Assembly (NCBI RefSeq): GCF_004833285.1
Contig: NZ_STFG01000014.1
Coordinates: 1 to 43,570 of the forward strand
From: Lampropedia puyangensis
Lineage (GTDB): Bacteria > Pseudomonadota > Gammaproteobacteria > Burkholderiales > Burkholderiaceae_C
Reading direction: 5' to 3'
Length of the DNA: 43,570 nucleotides
Part shown: positions 16,283-24,009 of the stretch, piece after piece
Position numbering within the stretch: position 1 is the first letter of the stretch
How the letters are laid out: every line of letters starts with the position of its first letter
Translations under genes and position numbers: made by a program
Notes under the pieces: generated by a model
Told to the model about the DNA's origin: nothing
Databases searched by the model: none
What the model saw: the letters and a program-made list of their open reading frames with translations, nothing else

Positions 16283-17170
16283 CTAATCATCGATTTTCCA
16301 CAGCTCTTTGAGCAGCGAAATCGCGGCAATCAACAGCGGCTGCGCTTCGGTCTCGGACGGGTAAATAAAGCCCAGGGTCGCATTGATGCGCACATTGCCC
16401 CACAGGCTAAAGGCCTGGCGTTTAAAGCCTTCAAGCGCGACTTCTTCCCGCAACAAGGCGCAGCCGGTCTTGGCCATCACCAAGGTGTCGATATTGGCCA
16501 GATCGTCGATTTGCAACACGATGCGCGGGCTTTGGCCGCGTTTTTCAAACATATCGCGCAGCAGCCAGTGGCTGTGGCTGCCCGATGGCCCATCCAGCCA
16601 GGGCAGGGCGGCCAATTCGCGCCAGTTGGCCGCTTGCAATTGCTCGTGCAAGCCATTGGGCACGGCGATGCGGTAGATCACGCTGCGCAGCGGCAGCCAC
16701 TGCACATCGCGCGGCGGGTGGGCGGCAATCGCAAAGGCGGCGGTCAAGCGGCCGGTGCTGACGTACTCGCTCAATTGTTCGGCGGGCAAGACGCGGGTTT
16801 GCAAATGCACCAAGGGCAAGCTGTTGGTAATGGCTTGGGTGAATGGCCCCAGGCGCAAAAAATCCATGCGTTCGCTGGGAATGCCCAGCTCAAACTGGCC
16901 TTGCAATTGGCCATGCAAACGCGTGGCCTGGGATTTGAGTTCCGAGCCCAGCTTGAGCAGGGCTTCTGCGGTGGGCAATAGCGACTCGCCCGCTTTGTCC
17001 AGGGTCATTTTGCCGGCGCTGCGCAAAAACAGGCTCACGCCCAGGCTTTGCTCCAGCGCCTTGATTTGCGCGGTCACGGCGGGCTGGGTCAGGTGCAGGG
17101 CTTCGGCCGCGCGCGTCAGGTGGCCCAAGCGGGCCACCGTGACAAAGGCGCGAATCTGGTAGATCTCCAT
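16283..17170 (-). CDS. LysR family transcriptional regulator
   Basis: A 295-residue LysR protein: MEIYQIRAFVTVARLGHLTR, the recognition helix region LTQPAVTAQIKALEQSLGV (about 27-46) and an effector-binding half from about residue 90. It lies 61 bases downstream of the ABC ATPase gene on the same strand, so it may be cotranscribed with and control the importer operon. It also converges with the IclR gene. No ribosome site is evident before the ATG. The effector is unknown. Confidence 0.9.
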   Translation of the reverse strand: MEIYQIRAFVTVARLGHLTRAAEALHLTQPAVTAQIKALEQSLGVSLFLRSAGKMTLDKAGESLLPTAEALLKLGSELKSQATRLHGQLQGQFELGIPSERMDFLRLGPFTQAITNSLPLVHLQTRVLPAEQLSEYVSTGRLTAAFAIAAHPPRDVQWLPLRSVIYRIAVPNGLHEQLQAANWRELAALPWLDGPSGSHSHWLLRDMFEKRGQSPRIVLQIDDLANIDTLVMAKTGCALLREEVALEGFKRQAFSLWGNVRINATLGFIYPSETEAQPLLIAAISLLKELWKIDD

Positions 17171-17231
17171 GGCGCGAGCTTATCCCTGGCAAGGGCCGCG
17201 CACAAGGCGGTCGGGCACGGTGATCTGCATC

Positions 17232-18317
17232 TTATTGCGGCAACAGGCGAATTTGCGAGGGCTCCAGGCCCACGCTGACGCCCGCGCCACGCGGAAAGGT
17301 GCTCAAACCAGCAAAGTGCGACTGGTCGGCAGTGACCATCAACTCGCCCACGCGCACTTCGTAGCGCGTGAATTCGCCCAGAAATTCGCTGCGCTCAACC
17401 ACGCCTGGAATCCACAGATAGCGCTGATCGACCTGGTCGCCCTCGGGCTGGATCAGCACTGAGTGCGGGCGGAAACTCAGCACCAGGTTGTTTTGCTCAG
17501 GCGTGTCGCTGGCTGCGGGCAAATCCACTTCGCCCAGGCCATCGACGGCCAGGGTGACCAGGCCCGCTTCGCGGCACTTGACCTGGCCGGGCAGCACATT
17601 CATCGTGCCGACAAAATCGGCCACAAAGCGGTTGACCGGGAAGTCGTACAAGGTCGACGGGCTGCCCACTTGCTGCACCACGCCCTGGTCCATCACGGCC
17701 ATGCGGTCGGCGGTGGTCATCGCTTCTTCCTGGTCGTGGGTGACGAAAATGGTCGTGATGCCCAGGCGGCGCTGCAAGGACAGAAGTTCCTGGCGCATTT
17801 GCACGCGCAGGTTTTTGTCCAGGTTTGACAAGGGCTCATCCAGCAGCAAGACCTGCGGCTCAATCACGATGGTGCGCGCCAGTGCGACGCGCTGCTGCTG
17901 GCCGCCCGAGAGCTCGTTGGGGCGGCGTTTGGCCAGGTGCGCCAGACCCACGGTTTCCAGCGCCTGCGTGACTTTCTGGCGGATTTCATCGCGACTGGCG
18001 CGGCGCTCAACCAGGCCAAAGGCGACGTTGTCCCACACCGTCATATGCGGCCACAGCGCATAGCTCTGGAACACCATGCCGATATTGCGCTTGTGCGGCG
18101 GCACGCGGCTGATGTCCTGGCCGTCGACCAAGAGCTGGCCGCTTTGGTGCTCGTTAAAGCCCGCAATCAGGCGCAATAGCGTGGACTTGCCCGAGCCCGA
18201 GGGCCCCAGCAGGGCAAAGAATTCGCCTGGCTCAATGCTGATATTGATGTCTTTGAGCACCTCGGTCTTGCCGTAGGACAGACGGATATTGCGGCATTCG
18301 ACACTGACTTTTTTCAT
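17232..18317 (-). CDS. ABC transporter ATP-binding protein (PotA/FbpC-like)
   Basis: A 361-residue importer ATPase. Walker A is GPSGSGKST (38-46), the Q-loop Gln is at 84, the signature LSGGQ at 136-140, Walker B VLLLDE at 156-161 and the H-loop His at 194. The part after about 240 forms a TOBE domain as in the polyamine/iron/phosphonate group. Its start is five bases after the permease stop and its AAGGA site lies within the end of that gene, so the two are coupled. With the fused permease and the iron-type binding protein it makes a complete importer; energy coupling is at the inner face of the cytoplasmic membrane. Confidence 0.93.
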   Translation of the reverse strand: MKKVSVECRNIRLSYGKTEVLKDINISIEPGEFFALLGPSGSGKSTLLRLIAGFNEHQSGQLLVDGQDISRVPPHKRNIGMVFQSYALWPHMTVWDNVAFGLVERRASRDEIRQKVTQALETVGLAHLAKRRPNELSGGQQQRVALARTIVIEPQVLLLDEPLSNLDKNLRVQMRQELLSLQRRLGITTIFVTHDQEEAMTTADRMAVMDQGVVQQVGSPSTLYDFPVNRFVADFVGTMNVLPGQVKCREAGLVTLAVDGLGEVDLPAASDTPEQNNLVLSFRPHSVLIQPEGDQVDQRYLWIPGVVERSEFLGEFTRYEVRVGELMVTADQSHFAGLSTFPRGAGVSVGLEPSQIRLLPQ

Positions 18318-18322
18318 GGTTT

Positions 18323-20026
18323 TTATTCCTTACTGCGCACAGGACGAAAACGTGACGATGTGCGCTCCACAATCACATGCGATACATAGGTGCCAATGGC
18401 GACGGCGACCACCGCCAGCACGCCCAAGGCCGCGCCAGGGCCACGGCCAGACGCGCTTTGCATATACAGATAAATGCCATAACTCATCGGTGCGTCGCTG
18501 TCGCGCGTCACCAGCATGATGGTGGCCGACAACTCCACCGCAGCGGTGATGAAGCTGGTGACAAAACCGGCCAGAATCCCGCCTGCCATCAAGGGCACGA
18601 CCACGCGCTGGATCGTGCGAATGCGGTTGGCCCCGACCGAGGCGGCCGCTTCTTCCAGCGAGATATGCACTTGCTGCAGTGCCGCCACGCAAGAGCGCAG
18701 CGCATACGGCAAGCGCCGCACTGCGTAGGCAATCATGATCAGCAGCCAGGTGCTGGTGATGCCGATGTCGGTAAACGGAATATTCACGTCGCGGAAAGTG
18801 CGCATATAGCCAATCGCCAGCACGATGCCGGGCACGGCCAGCGCGGCCGAGGCAATCCAGTCCAGCCACTGGCGCGCGCGCAGCGAAGAGCGCAGCATGA
18901 TGTAGGCAATCGCGGTGCCCAAAATCACATCCAGGCCTGCAGCCAAGCCGCAGTACAGCAAGGTATTGCCAATCATGCCTTTGGATTCGTCAAACACGGC
19001 TGCGTAGTGCGCCAGGGTGTAGGCGTCGGGCAGCGGGGCGTAGCTCCACACGGTGGCAAACGACAGCAGCAACACGCCAATATGCGGTGTCAGCACCAAC
19101 AGCAAGACCAGCGCAATCCACACATACGCGCCAATGCTTTGCCATTTGCTGAGCGTGCGTTGCTGGATCGAGCTGCCGCCTTTTTGCAAAGTGGAGTAGT
19201 CGCGCCCCTTCATCACGCGGGCCGAGAGCCACAGCGCCAGAATCGAGAAGGCAATCATGATCACGCTGATCACATAGCCCAGCGGGTCATCGAGGCCCAC
19301 CTGCGTGATGCGCAAATACGCCTGCGGCGCGAGCATATTGGTCACGCCCATCACCAGCGGCGTGCCCAGGTCATCAAAGACCTTGACGAACACCAGCGAA
19401 GCCCCGGCGATATAGCCCGGCAAACCCAGCGGGAAAATCACCCGCCAGAACAAACGCCAGCCTTTGGCGCCCAGGTTCACGGCGGCTTCTTCCATCGCCC
19501 CGTCGATGTTGCGCAGCGCCATCGTCAGGTTCATCAAAATGAAGGGGAAGTAGTGCAGCGACTCGACAAAGATAATGCCGTTGAGCCCCTCCATCACCGG
19601 AATGGTGAAGCCAAAGTGCTGGTCCAGCAGCAGGTTGACGCTGCCGGCACGGCCAAAAATCAGCTGCATCGCCACCGCGCCGACAAAGGGCGGCATGATC
19701 AGCGGCAAGATGCCCAGGGTCTGAATCAGCAAAGCGCCCTTGAAGCGAAAGCGCACGGTGAAATACGCCAGCGGCACGGCAATCAAGGACGACACCAGGG
19801 TCGACATCAAGGCCACGTACAAGCTGTTGAAAAAGGCTTCCTTGAGCAGCGGCTGCTGCAGGAAGGCGCTGAAGTGGCCCAAGGTCGGCGTGCCGTCGTT
19901 GTTGACGAAGGCGGTGTAGAACACCGCGGCGACGGGAATCACCAGAAACAGGGTCAAAAACGCCAGCACCAATAAGGCCACTAGCGCCAGCCCTTTGGGA
20001 AAGGATCGTGAGGCAGAGAAAGACAT
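18323..20026 (-). CDS. ABC transporter permease, two fused membrane domains (FbpB-like)
   Basis: A 567-residue inner-membrane protein with two binding-protein-dependent permease halves of about six helices each. Each half has an EAA loop for ATPase contact: EEAAVNLGAKGWRLFWRV in the first and EEAAASVGANRIRTIQRV in the second. Such fused permeases serve iron(III) and 2-aminoethylphosphonate-type importers. AAGG stands 7 bases before the ATG. The gene lies 199 bases downstream of the binding-protein gene, with a hairpin between, and 5 bases before the ATPase gene. The substrate cannot be deduced from the sequence. Confidence 0.92.
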   Translation of the reverse strand: MSFSASRSFPKGLALVALLVLAFLTLFLVIPVAAVFYTAFVNNDGTPTLGHFSAFLQQPLLKEAFFNSLYVALMSTLVSSLIAVPLAYFTVRFRFKGALLIQTLGILPLIMPPFVGAVAMQLIFGRAGSVNLLLDQHFGFTIPVMEGLNGIIFVESLHYFPFILMNLTMALRNIDGAMEEAAVNLGAKGWRLFWRVIFPLGLPGYIAGASLVFVKVFDDLGTPLVMGVTNMLAPQAYLRITQVGLDDPLGYVISVIMIAFSILALWLSARVMKGRDYSTLQKGGSSIQQRTLSKWQSIGAYVWIALVLLLVLTPHIGVLLLSFATVWSYAPLPDAYTLAHYAAVFDESKGMIGNTLLYCGLAAGLDVILGTAIAYIMLRSSLRARQWLDWIASAALAVPGIVLAIGYMRTFRDVNIPFTDIGITSTWLLIMIAYAVRRLPYALRSCVAALQQVHISLEEAAASVGANRIRTIQRVVVPLMAGGILAGFVTSFITAAVELSATIMLVTRDSDAPMSYGIYLYMQSASGRGPGAALGVLAVVAVAIGTYVSHVIVERTSSRFRPVRSKE

Positions 20027-20184
20027 GAAGAACCTTGTTCAGGCATCGCCACAGCCGGTGCAATTGCCGGTGTGCATTGCCAATGCGTTTGCTGGTTATT
20101 GAGCGTGCGCAAGGCACGGCAGCGCCAGGCTTGCAAAGCGGCTCTGACTCCCCCGTGCGAAACGAGGTGTCAAAGCCCTTGCAG

Positions 20185-20200
20185 CAGCGCTGGCGCGCTG
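20185..20200 (-). promoter_or_regulatory. Hairpin between binding-protein and permease genes
   Basis: CAGCGC (20185-20190) and GCGCTG (20195-20200) form a 6-bp GC-rich stem, 26 bases after the binding-protein stop, inside a 199-base gap that has no gene. Such stems after binding-protein genes commonly stabilise that part of the message so that more binding protein than permease is made; here this is an inference. Confidence 0.4.
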
Positions 20201-20225
20201 TGGCCGGGGCGGTGTGACGATGCGA

Positions 20226-21602
20226 TTACTGGGCGCCCGCTTGTTTGGCCAGGGCAATGGCTTTTTCGTAATTGGCCTTGGCCAGGCTGTTCCACTCGCC
20301 TTGCAGTTTGGAGAGCTGCTGGTTCACGGCCGAGTCCTTTTTGTCCGCCGCAAACAGCGCCTGCAAGTCGGCTGAGGCCGCTTGCTCAGCCGTCAACACC
20401 GGCGACCAGGCCAGTTGCTTGGCTTCATCGAGCAGGGCCTGGCCTTTGGCATTGGGTTTCTTGGCCAGCTTGGCTTCGGCCTCAAAAATCGCTTTGGTGG
20501 CGGCGCGCAAATCGTCTAAGCGGAAAGTGATGGTCTGGTCAAACAGCGACTGCACGATGAAGTAGCGGTTTTTCGAGACATCGACATCAAACGCGACCTT
20601 GCTGCGCGCGGCAATCGCTTGCGGGTCTGGGTAGCCTTCTGGCACGCCGCTGAGCTTGTCATACGGCAGCACTGGCAGGCGCGAGATGTCGTTCTTGAAC
20701 AGCAATTCCTGGCCTTCTTTGGACAGCGAATAGGCAATGAATTTCTTGCCTTCTTCGGTATTGCCCGCGCCCTTGATCAGGCCGATATTGGCCGGCACGA
20801 TCGAGGTTTCTTCCGGGTAGACAAACTCGACCGGGAATTTGGAGTACTTGCTCGACAGGCCAAAGAAGTCAATCACCGGGCCTGCGCCAAACTGGCCGTT
20901 GTTCACGCCATCGGGCACGCCAAACGACCGGTCGGTCATCGCGGCGGCATTGCCGCTCATGCGCAGCATGGTGTTCCAGCCCTTGTCCCAGCCTTCGCCC
21001 TGCAAAATGGTCTCCACCGTCAAATGCGTGGTGCCCGAGCGCGAGGGCGAGGTCAGACCCACATTGCCAAACCATTCGGGTTTGAGCAAGTCGGCCCAGG
21101 TGGTTGGAGCTTCGAGCTTTTTGGCCTTGATCACGCGGGTGTTGTACATGATGCCGTAGCCCGCCAGTGCCTGGCCTAGGAACAGGCCTTCGGGGTTGTT
21201 GACCGGGAACGAGCCAATCGTGGCGGGCACATCGGGGTTGGCAATGTCGCTAATCGGTTCGAGCAACTGGTTTTGCGCCAATACTTCAAACGCATCCGGG
21301 GCGCTGGCCCAGAACACTTCCGGGCGCTTGCCTTCGGACGATTCGCGCACATAGGCAATGCCAGCGACGGTGTTCTTGTTCAGAATTTCCAGCGTGATGC
21401 CGGGATGGGCTTTTTCAAACGCCGTTTTGTAAGCGCTGGTCAGCTCTTTCGGGAAGGAGGTGATGACCGTGACGGTGCCCGCTTGTGCGGCCACGCCCCA
21501 GGCACAAGCTGCCAGCAGCAAGGCTTGCGCACTGCGTGCCAGTGTGTGGCGAACCGCAGGGCGGCGCGACGATGCGAATGACGATGCCATGGTGCTCAAC
21601 AT
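20226..21602 (-). CDS. ABC transporter substrate-binding protein with C-terminal helical extension
   Basis: A 458-residue periplasmic protein of the iron(III)-type binding family (AfuA/FbpA-like). A signal peptide ends near residue 41 (GVAAQA then GTVTV). The core has VTVITSFPKELTSAYKTAFE, RPEVFWASAPDAFEVL, GYGIMYNTRVI and the YSLSKEGQELL segment. The usual family length is about 330-350; here about 90 residues rich in Ala, Lys, Gln and Leu follow the core (about 370-458) and look helical. AGGAG precedes the first ATG by 7 bases; a second ATG four codons on is possible. It heads the permease and ATPase genes. The iron ligand pattern (paired Tyr) was not recognised, so organic phosphonate or another anion is equally likely. 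Confidence 0.9.
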   Translation of the reverse strand: MLSTMASSFASSRRPAVRHTLARSAQALLLAACAWGVAAQAGTVTVITSFPKELTSAYKTAFEKAHPGITLEILNKNTVAGIAYVRESSEGKRPEVFWASAPDAFEVLAQNQLLEPISDIANPDVPATIGSFPVNNPEGLFLGQALAGYGIMYNTRVIKAKKLEAPTTWADLLKPEWFGNVGLTSPSRSGTTHLTVETILQGEGWDKGWNTMLRMSGNAAAMTDRSFGVPDGVNNGQFGAGPVIDFFGLSSKYSKFPVEFVYPEETSIVPANIGLIKGAGNTEEGKKFIAYSLSKEGQELLFKNDISRLPVLPYDKLSGVPEGYPDPQAIAARSKVAFDVDVSKNRYFIVQSLFDQTITFRLDDLRAATKAIFEAEAKLAKKPNAKGQALLDEAKQLAWSPVLTAEQAASADLQALFAADKKDSAVNQQLSKLQGEWNSLAKANYEKAIALAKQAGAQ

Positions 21603-21672
21603 AAGTGTCTCCTAGCGTTGTAATAGTTTTGTCACAATACCAAGCGCCGTCTGCCTGACCCAATCATATTTT

Positions 21673-21689
21673 CTGATGTGGCACATCAG
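21673..21689. promoter_or_regulatory. Perfect 17-base palindrome upstream of the ABC operon
   Basis: CTGATGTG (21673-21680), one central base, then CACATCAG (21682-21689). It lies 71 bases upstream of the binding-protein start, a place where an operator would overlap or adjoin the promoter. The length and symmetry fit a dimeric regulator. Which protein binds is unknown; the LysR product of 16283-17170 is one candidate. Confidence 0.55.
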
Positions 21690-21849
21690 CCTGAGCGTGC
21701 TGTTCGCCGTGGGTTTTTGCAACTTATTGTTTTTGAATGTTTTATTTTTAAATTAAGGGGCTCGGCACGCAGTGCCTGCAGGCTGGGCGCTAGGGTAAAC
21801 CTGAGGCGCGGGGTGGCTGGCACACAGCTGTCATCTGCGCGATATCTAG

Positions 21850-22009
21850 GGAAGCTCTGCAAAACTCCCTGTTGTGGTCTGAGCGCGTTATCAGGTGATC
21901 CGCTTCGTTGTCTTTCTTGTCCATAGCGACGGCTATTGATCCAAAAGACGCCTTGCGGCTCATCCTGATACCGCACTCATTCCAGCAACGAGGGTTTTGC
22001 AGAGCTTCC
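21850..22009. mobile_element. MITE, 160 bp, with CTAG target duplication (copy 1)
   Basis: The ends are perfect 16-base inverted repeats, GGAAGCTCTGCAAAAC at 21850-21865 and its complement at 21994-22009. Both sides carry CTAG (21846-21849 and 22010-22013), the target sequence and duplication length of the IS5 group. No transposase frame is inside. The central part (from internal base 58) resembles that of the element at 38796-38954, including GTTGTC, a CTATTG stretch and CATCCTGATAC at almost the same offsets. It lies 51 bases before the phosphatase gene. Confidence 0.75.
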
Positions 22010-22060
22010 CTAGTCTTGCGGGGGACAGAAATTGTGCCGGCGGCTCTGCACAATAGCTGC

Positions 22061-22756
22061 ATGGGAACCATTTATTTAGTGCGGCATGGTCAGGCATCGT
22101 TTGGTGCTGCCGATTACGACCAACTCAGCAACAAAGGATTTCGCCAGGCTGAGCTGCTTGGCGCATATTGGCGCGAGCAGGGGCTGGTTTTTGATGCCGT
22201 CTACAGCGGCACTTTGCGCCGCCATCAGCAAACCATGGCGGGTTTGCTCAAAGGTTTGGGGCTGGCCGAGCCGGGCCTTGCGGCTGCGTATACCCATACG
22301 TACACGCAAAGCGCCAAGCTCAATGAATACGACTCTGATGCGCTGCTGGCGACCCTAGAGACGCACCTGCCCAAGCCCGATTCACCAGAGGCGATTCGGC
22401 TGCACTTTCGCGCCTTGTGCTCGGCGATGGAGCAATGGCAACATGGCTCCAGCCAGCCAGTAGGCATGCCCGCATGGCGTGACTTTCAAGCCGGGGTGAT
22501 GGAGGTACTGCACGAAATTCGGGTCAAGCATCTGGGCCAGCATGTTTTGCTGGTGTCCAGCGGCGGGCCGATTGCCACGGCGGTGGCCGCGGTGATGGGC
22601 GCGCCTGATGCGCAAATGATTGGCCTGAATATGCGCATCCGCAATACGGCCGTGACCGAGCTGGGCGTGACAGCTAAGCGCATCAACCTGCACAGTTTCA
22701 ACACCACGCCGCATTTGGTGGCCTTGGCCCAACGTGAGTTGGTGACGATGACTTAA
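22061..22756 (+). CDS. Histidine phosphatase family protein
   Basis: A 231-residue member of the phosphoglycerate-mutase-like branch of the histidine phosphatase superfamily. The catalytic motif is LVRHGQASFG (His9 as the phosphate acceptor), with Arg at the second pocket in YSGTLRRHQQT and the second His replaced by the context VSSGGPIATAV, where many members have a GHG motif. The lack of His there is notable and may lower or change activity. The ATG at 22061 is where the fold begins; no ribosome site is clear. It follows the MITE by 51 bases and converges with the PIN gene. The substrate is unknown. Confidence 0.85.
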   Translation: MGTIYLVRHGQASFGAADYDQLSNKGFRQAELLGAYWREQGLVFDAVYSGTLRRHQQTMAGLLKGLGLAEPGLAAAYTHTYTQSAKLNEYDSDALLATLETHLPKPDSPEAIRLHFRALCSAMEQWQHGSSQPVGMPAWRDFQAGVMEVLHEIRVKHLGQHVLLVSSGGPIATAVAAVMGAPDAQMIGLNMRIRNTAVTELGVTAKRINLHSFNTTPHLVALAQRELVTMT

Positions 22757-22771
22757 AAACGTGAAAACGTT
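22755..22771 (-). terminator. Weak intrinsic terminator between convergent genes
   Basis: AACGT (22758-22762) and ACGTT (22767-22771) pair around a 4-base loop; on the minus strand the stem runs into TTTTT. It would end transcription from the PIN gene side. The stem is short. Confidence 0.4.
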
Positions 22772-22828
22772 CTGAGCGTCACCCTCTGCGCGCCGCAGTT
22801 TGGCAGCCGCTGGCGTAGCAACAGGCCA

Positions 22829-23302
22829 TCAACTTGCGTCTGGCGCAGGCAGGTTTGTATCGGCCCAAGCCCCTGCACGGGCCATGCGTTTTCTCAGTTT
22901 CAGGACTTGCTTGTCTTTGGATAGCAGCATTCCCTGGTGGGCCACGGCCAGGTCAATGAACATTTGGTCGTCGCTGTCTCTGCAGTACAGGGTGCAAGCT
23001 ATAGCGGGCTCGACTAGGGTCGTGCGCTGGTCAAACTGCGCCAAAATCGTCTCTGGCGTGTGCTGGTAGTGGGCAAGCATCGGTTGCAAATGCGGATACA
23101 GCAGCACATGGGCTAATTCATCGCGCATGCGCTGCGTGGCAATCCAACGCCATTGCGTGGCGTCCGCCAGCGCCGCATTGACCTGCGCTTGCAAGCGCAG
23201 CGCCGATGGATCACCAAACAGCAGGTAGTCCAGCACGATGTTGGTGTCAAGAATCAGTGCGCGAGGGACCGCAGCGGTCGCTGCCATGTTGTCGGTGCTC
23301 AT
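22829..23302 (-). CDS. PIN domain protein (putative toxin component)
   Basis: A 157-residue PIN-fold protein of the COG1569 type. The first acidic motif is LILDTNIVLDYLLF, a middle acidic residue is in MRDELAHVL, and the last cluster is CRDSDDQMFIDLAV, together forming the metal site of a ribonuclease. Members of this family are annotated as toxins of toxin-antitoxin pairs, but no small antitoxin gene is adjacent. The start MSTDN at 23302 is chosen because it comes 8 bases after the preceding gene; the frame extends further upstream only inside that gene. It is the last of four closely spaced minus-strand genes (mod, res, CSD-DUF1294, PIN). Confidence 0.85.
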   Translation of the reverse strand: MSTDNMAATAAVPRALILDTNIVLDYLLFGDPSALRLQAQVNAALADATQWRWIATQRMRDELAHVLLYPHLQPMLAHYQHTPETILAQFDQRTTLVEPAIACTLYCRDSDDQMFIDLAVAHQGMLLSKDKQVLKLRKRMARAGAWADTNLPAPDAS

Positions 23303-23310
23303 CAGGTGGA

Positions 23311-23985
23311 TTACAGGTTGCGTAGCAAGGGCATCAGAATAGATTGCAACGCCTCTTGCCCATTCGATTGCGTCAGCCAGCCCATGAGCAGCACGTTGCC
23401 CACTACAGTCAGCCAGAACACCGCTTGAAAGCTGGACTTGCTTGATTTGTGGCGCAGGCGGCGCTGGGCCAACAGGGCCGCAGGCCAACCACCCAGCAGA
23501 GACAAAATGTGCAGCGTATTTTCCTTGGTGCGCCACGCGCCTTGTTTGGCCGCAGATTTGTCCATAGCGTAGACAACAAAGGTGATCACGTTGATCACGG
23601 GCAGCCACAGCCCCAGTAGGCTGGGCAGCACTTTGAAGGCGGCCAAACCCAAACCGGTCAGCAACGCCACCATGGCCAAGCCCAAAGGCCAACCCCACAC
23701 AGGCAAAGCACCGTGCTTGTTGTGAATGACTTTGGTCGAACCTGCGCGGACCGTTTTATCCATCAACAACACATGCGTGGCCTGCCAGCGGCCTTGCGCA
23801 TCGCGCTCTAAGTTGTAAGAGATACGGTCGCCCATCACAGGGCGTCGTGGGCGCGTCTCAAACGCTTTGATGTGTACAAATGCCTTGGGGCCGCCACCTT
23901 CTGCAATGACGAAACCAAAGCCTTTGTCGTCATTCCATTGTTCTAGCGTGCCTTGCTGGCGCTGTGTGTTGGTTTGGGCTTTCAT
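23311..23985 (-). CDS. Cold-shock domain / DUF1294 membrane protein
   Basis: A 224-residue two-part protein. Residues about 10-75 form a cold-shock domain with the RNA-binding motif KGFGFVIAEGGG and FVHIKAF. After a linker come about four hydrophobic segments (about 95-220) of the DUF1294 family, with INVITFVVYAMDKSAAKQGAWRT read in two parts and the LLGGWPAALLAQRRLRHK block. The fusion is common in proteobacteria; it would place a nucleic-acid-binding domain at the inner membrane, function unknown. It starts 24 bases after res and ends 8 bases before the PIN gene. No clear ribosome site. Confidence 0.88.
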   Translation of the reverse strand: MKAQTNTQRQQGTLEQWNDDKGFGFVIAEGGGPKAFVHIKAFETRPRRPVMGDRISYNLERDAQGRWQATHVLLMDKTVRAGSTKVIHNKHGALPVWGWPLGLAMVALLTGLGLAAFKVLPSLLGLWLPVINVITFVVYAMDKSAAKQGAWRTKENTLHILSLLGGWPAALLAQRRLRHKSSKSSFQAVFWLTVVGNVLLMGWLTQSNGQEALQSILMPLLRNL

Positions 23986-24009
23986 GTGAGGGGCACTGCA
24001 TTCTCTGCG

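Larger units (their letters stand above)
21603..22060. other. Intergenic region: ABC operon promoter side and MITE
   Basis: This 458-base stretch holds, from left to right, the leader and promoter side of the minus-strand ABC operon with a 17-base palindrome (21673-21689), an AT-rich part (21720-21760) with no feature, the 160-bp MITE (21850-22009) and the 51 bases before the phosphatase gene. No gene is seen. Confidence 0.6.

Noticed and set aside
18377-19975. Long His/Gln-rich open frame opposite the ABC permease gene
   Set aside because: Composition mirrors hydrophobic codons of the permease read in reverse; no domain pattern.
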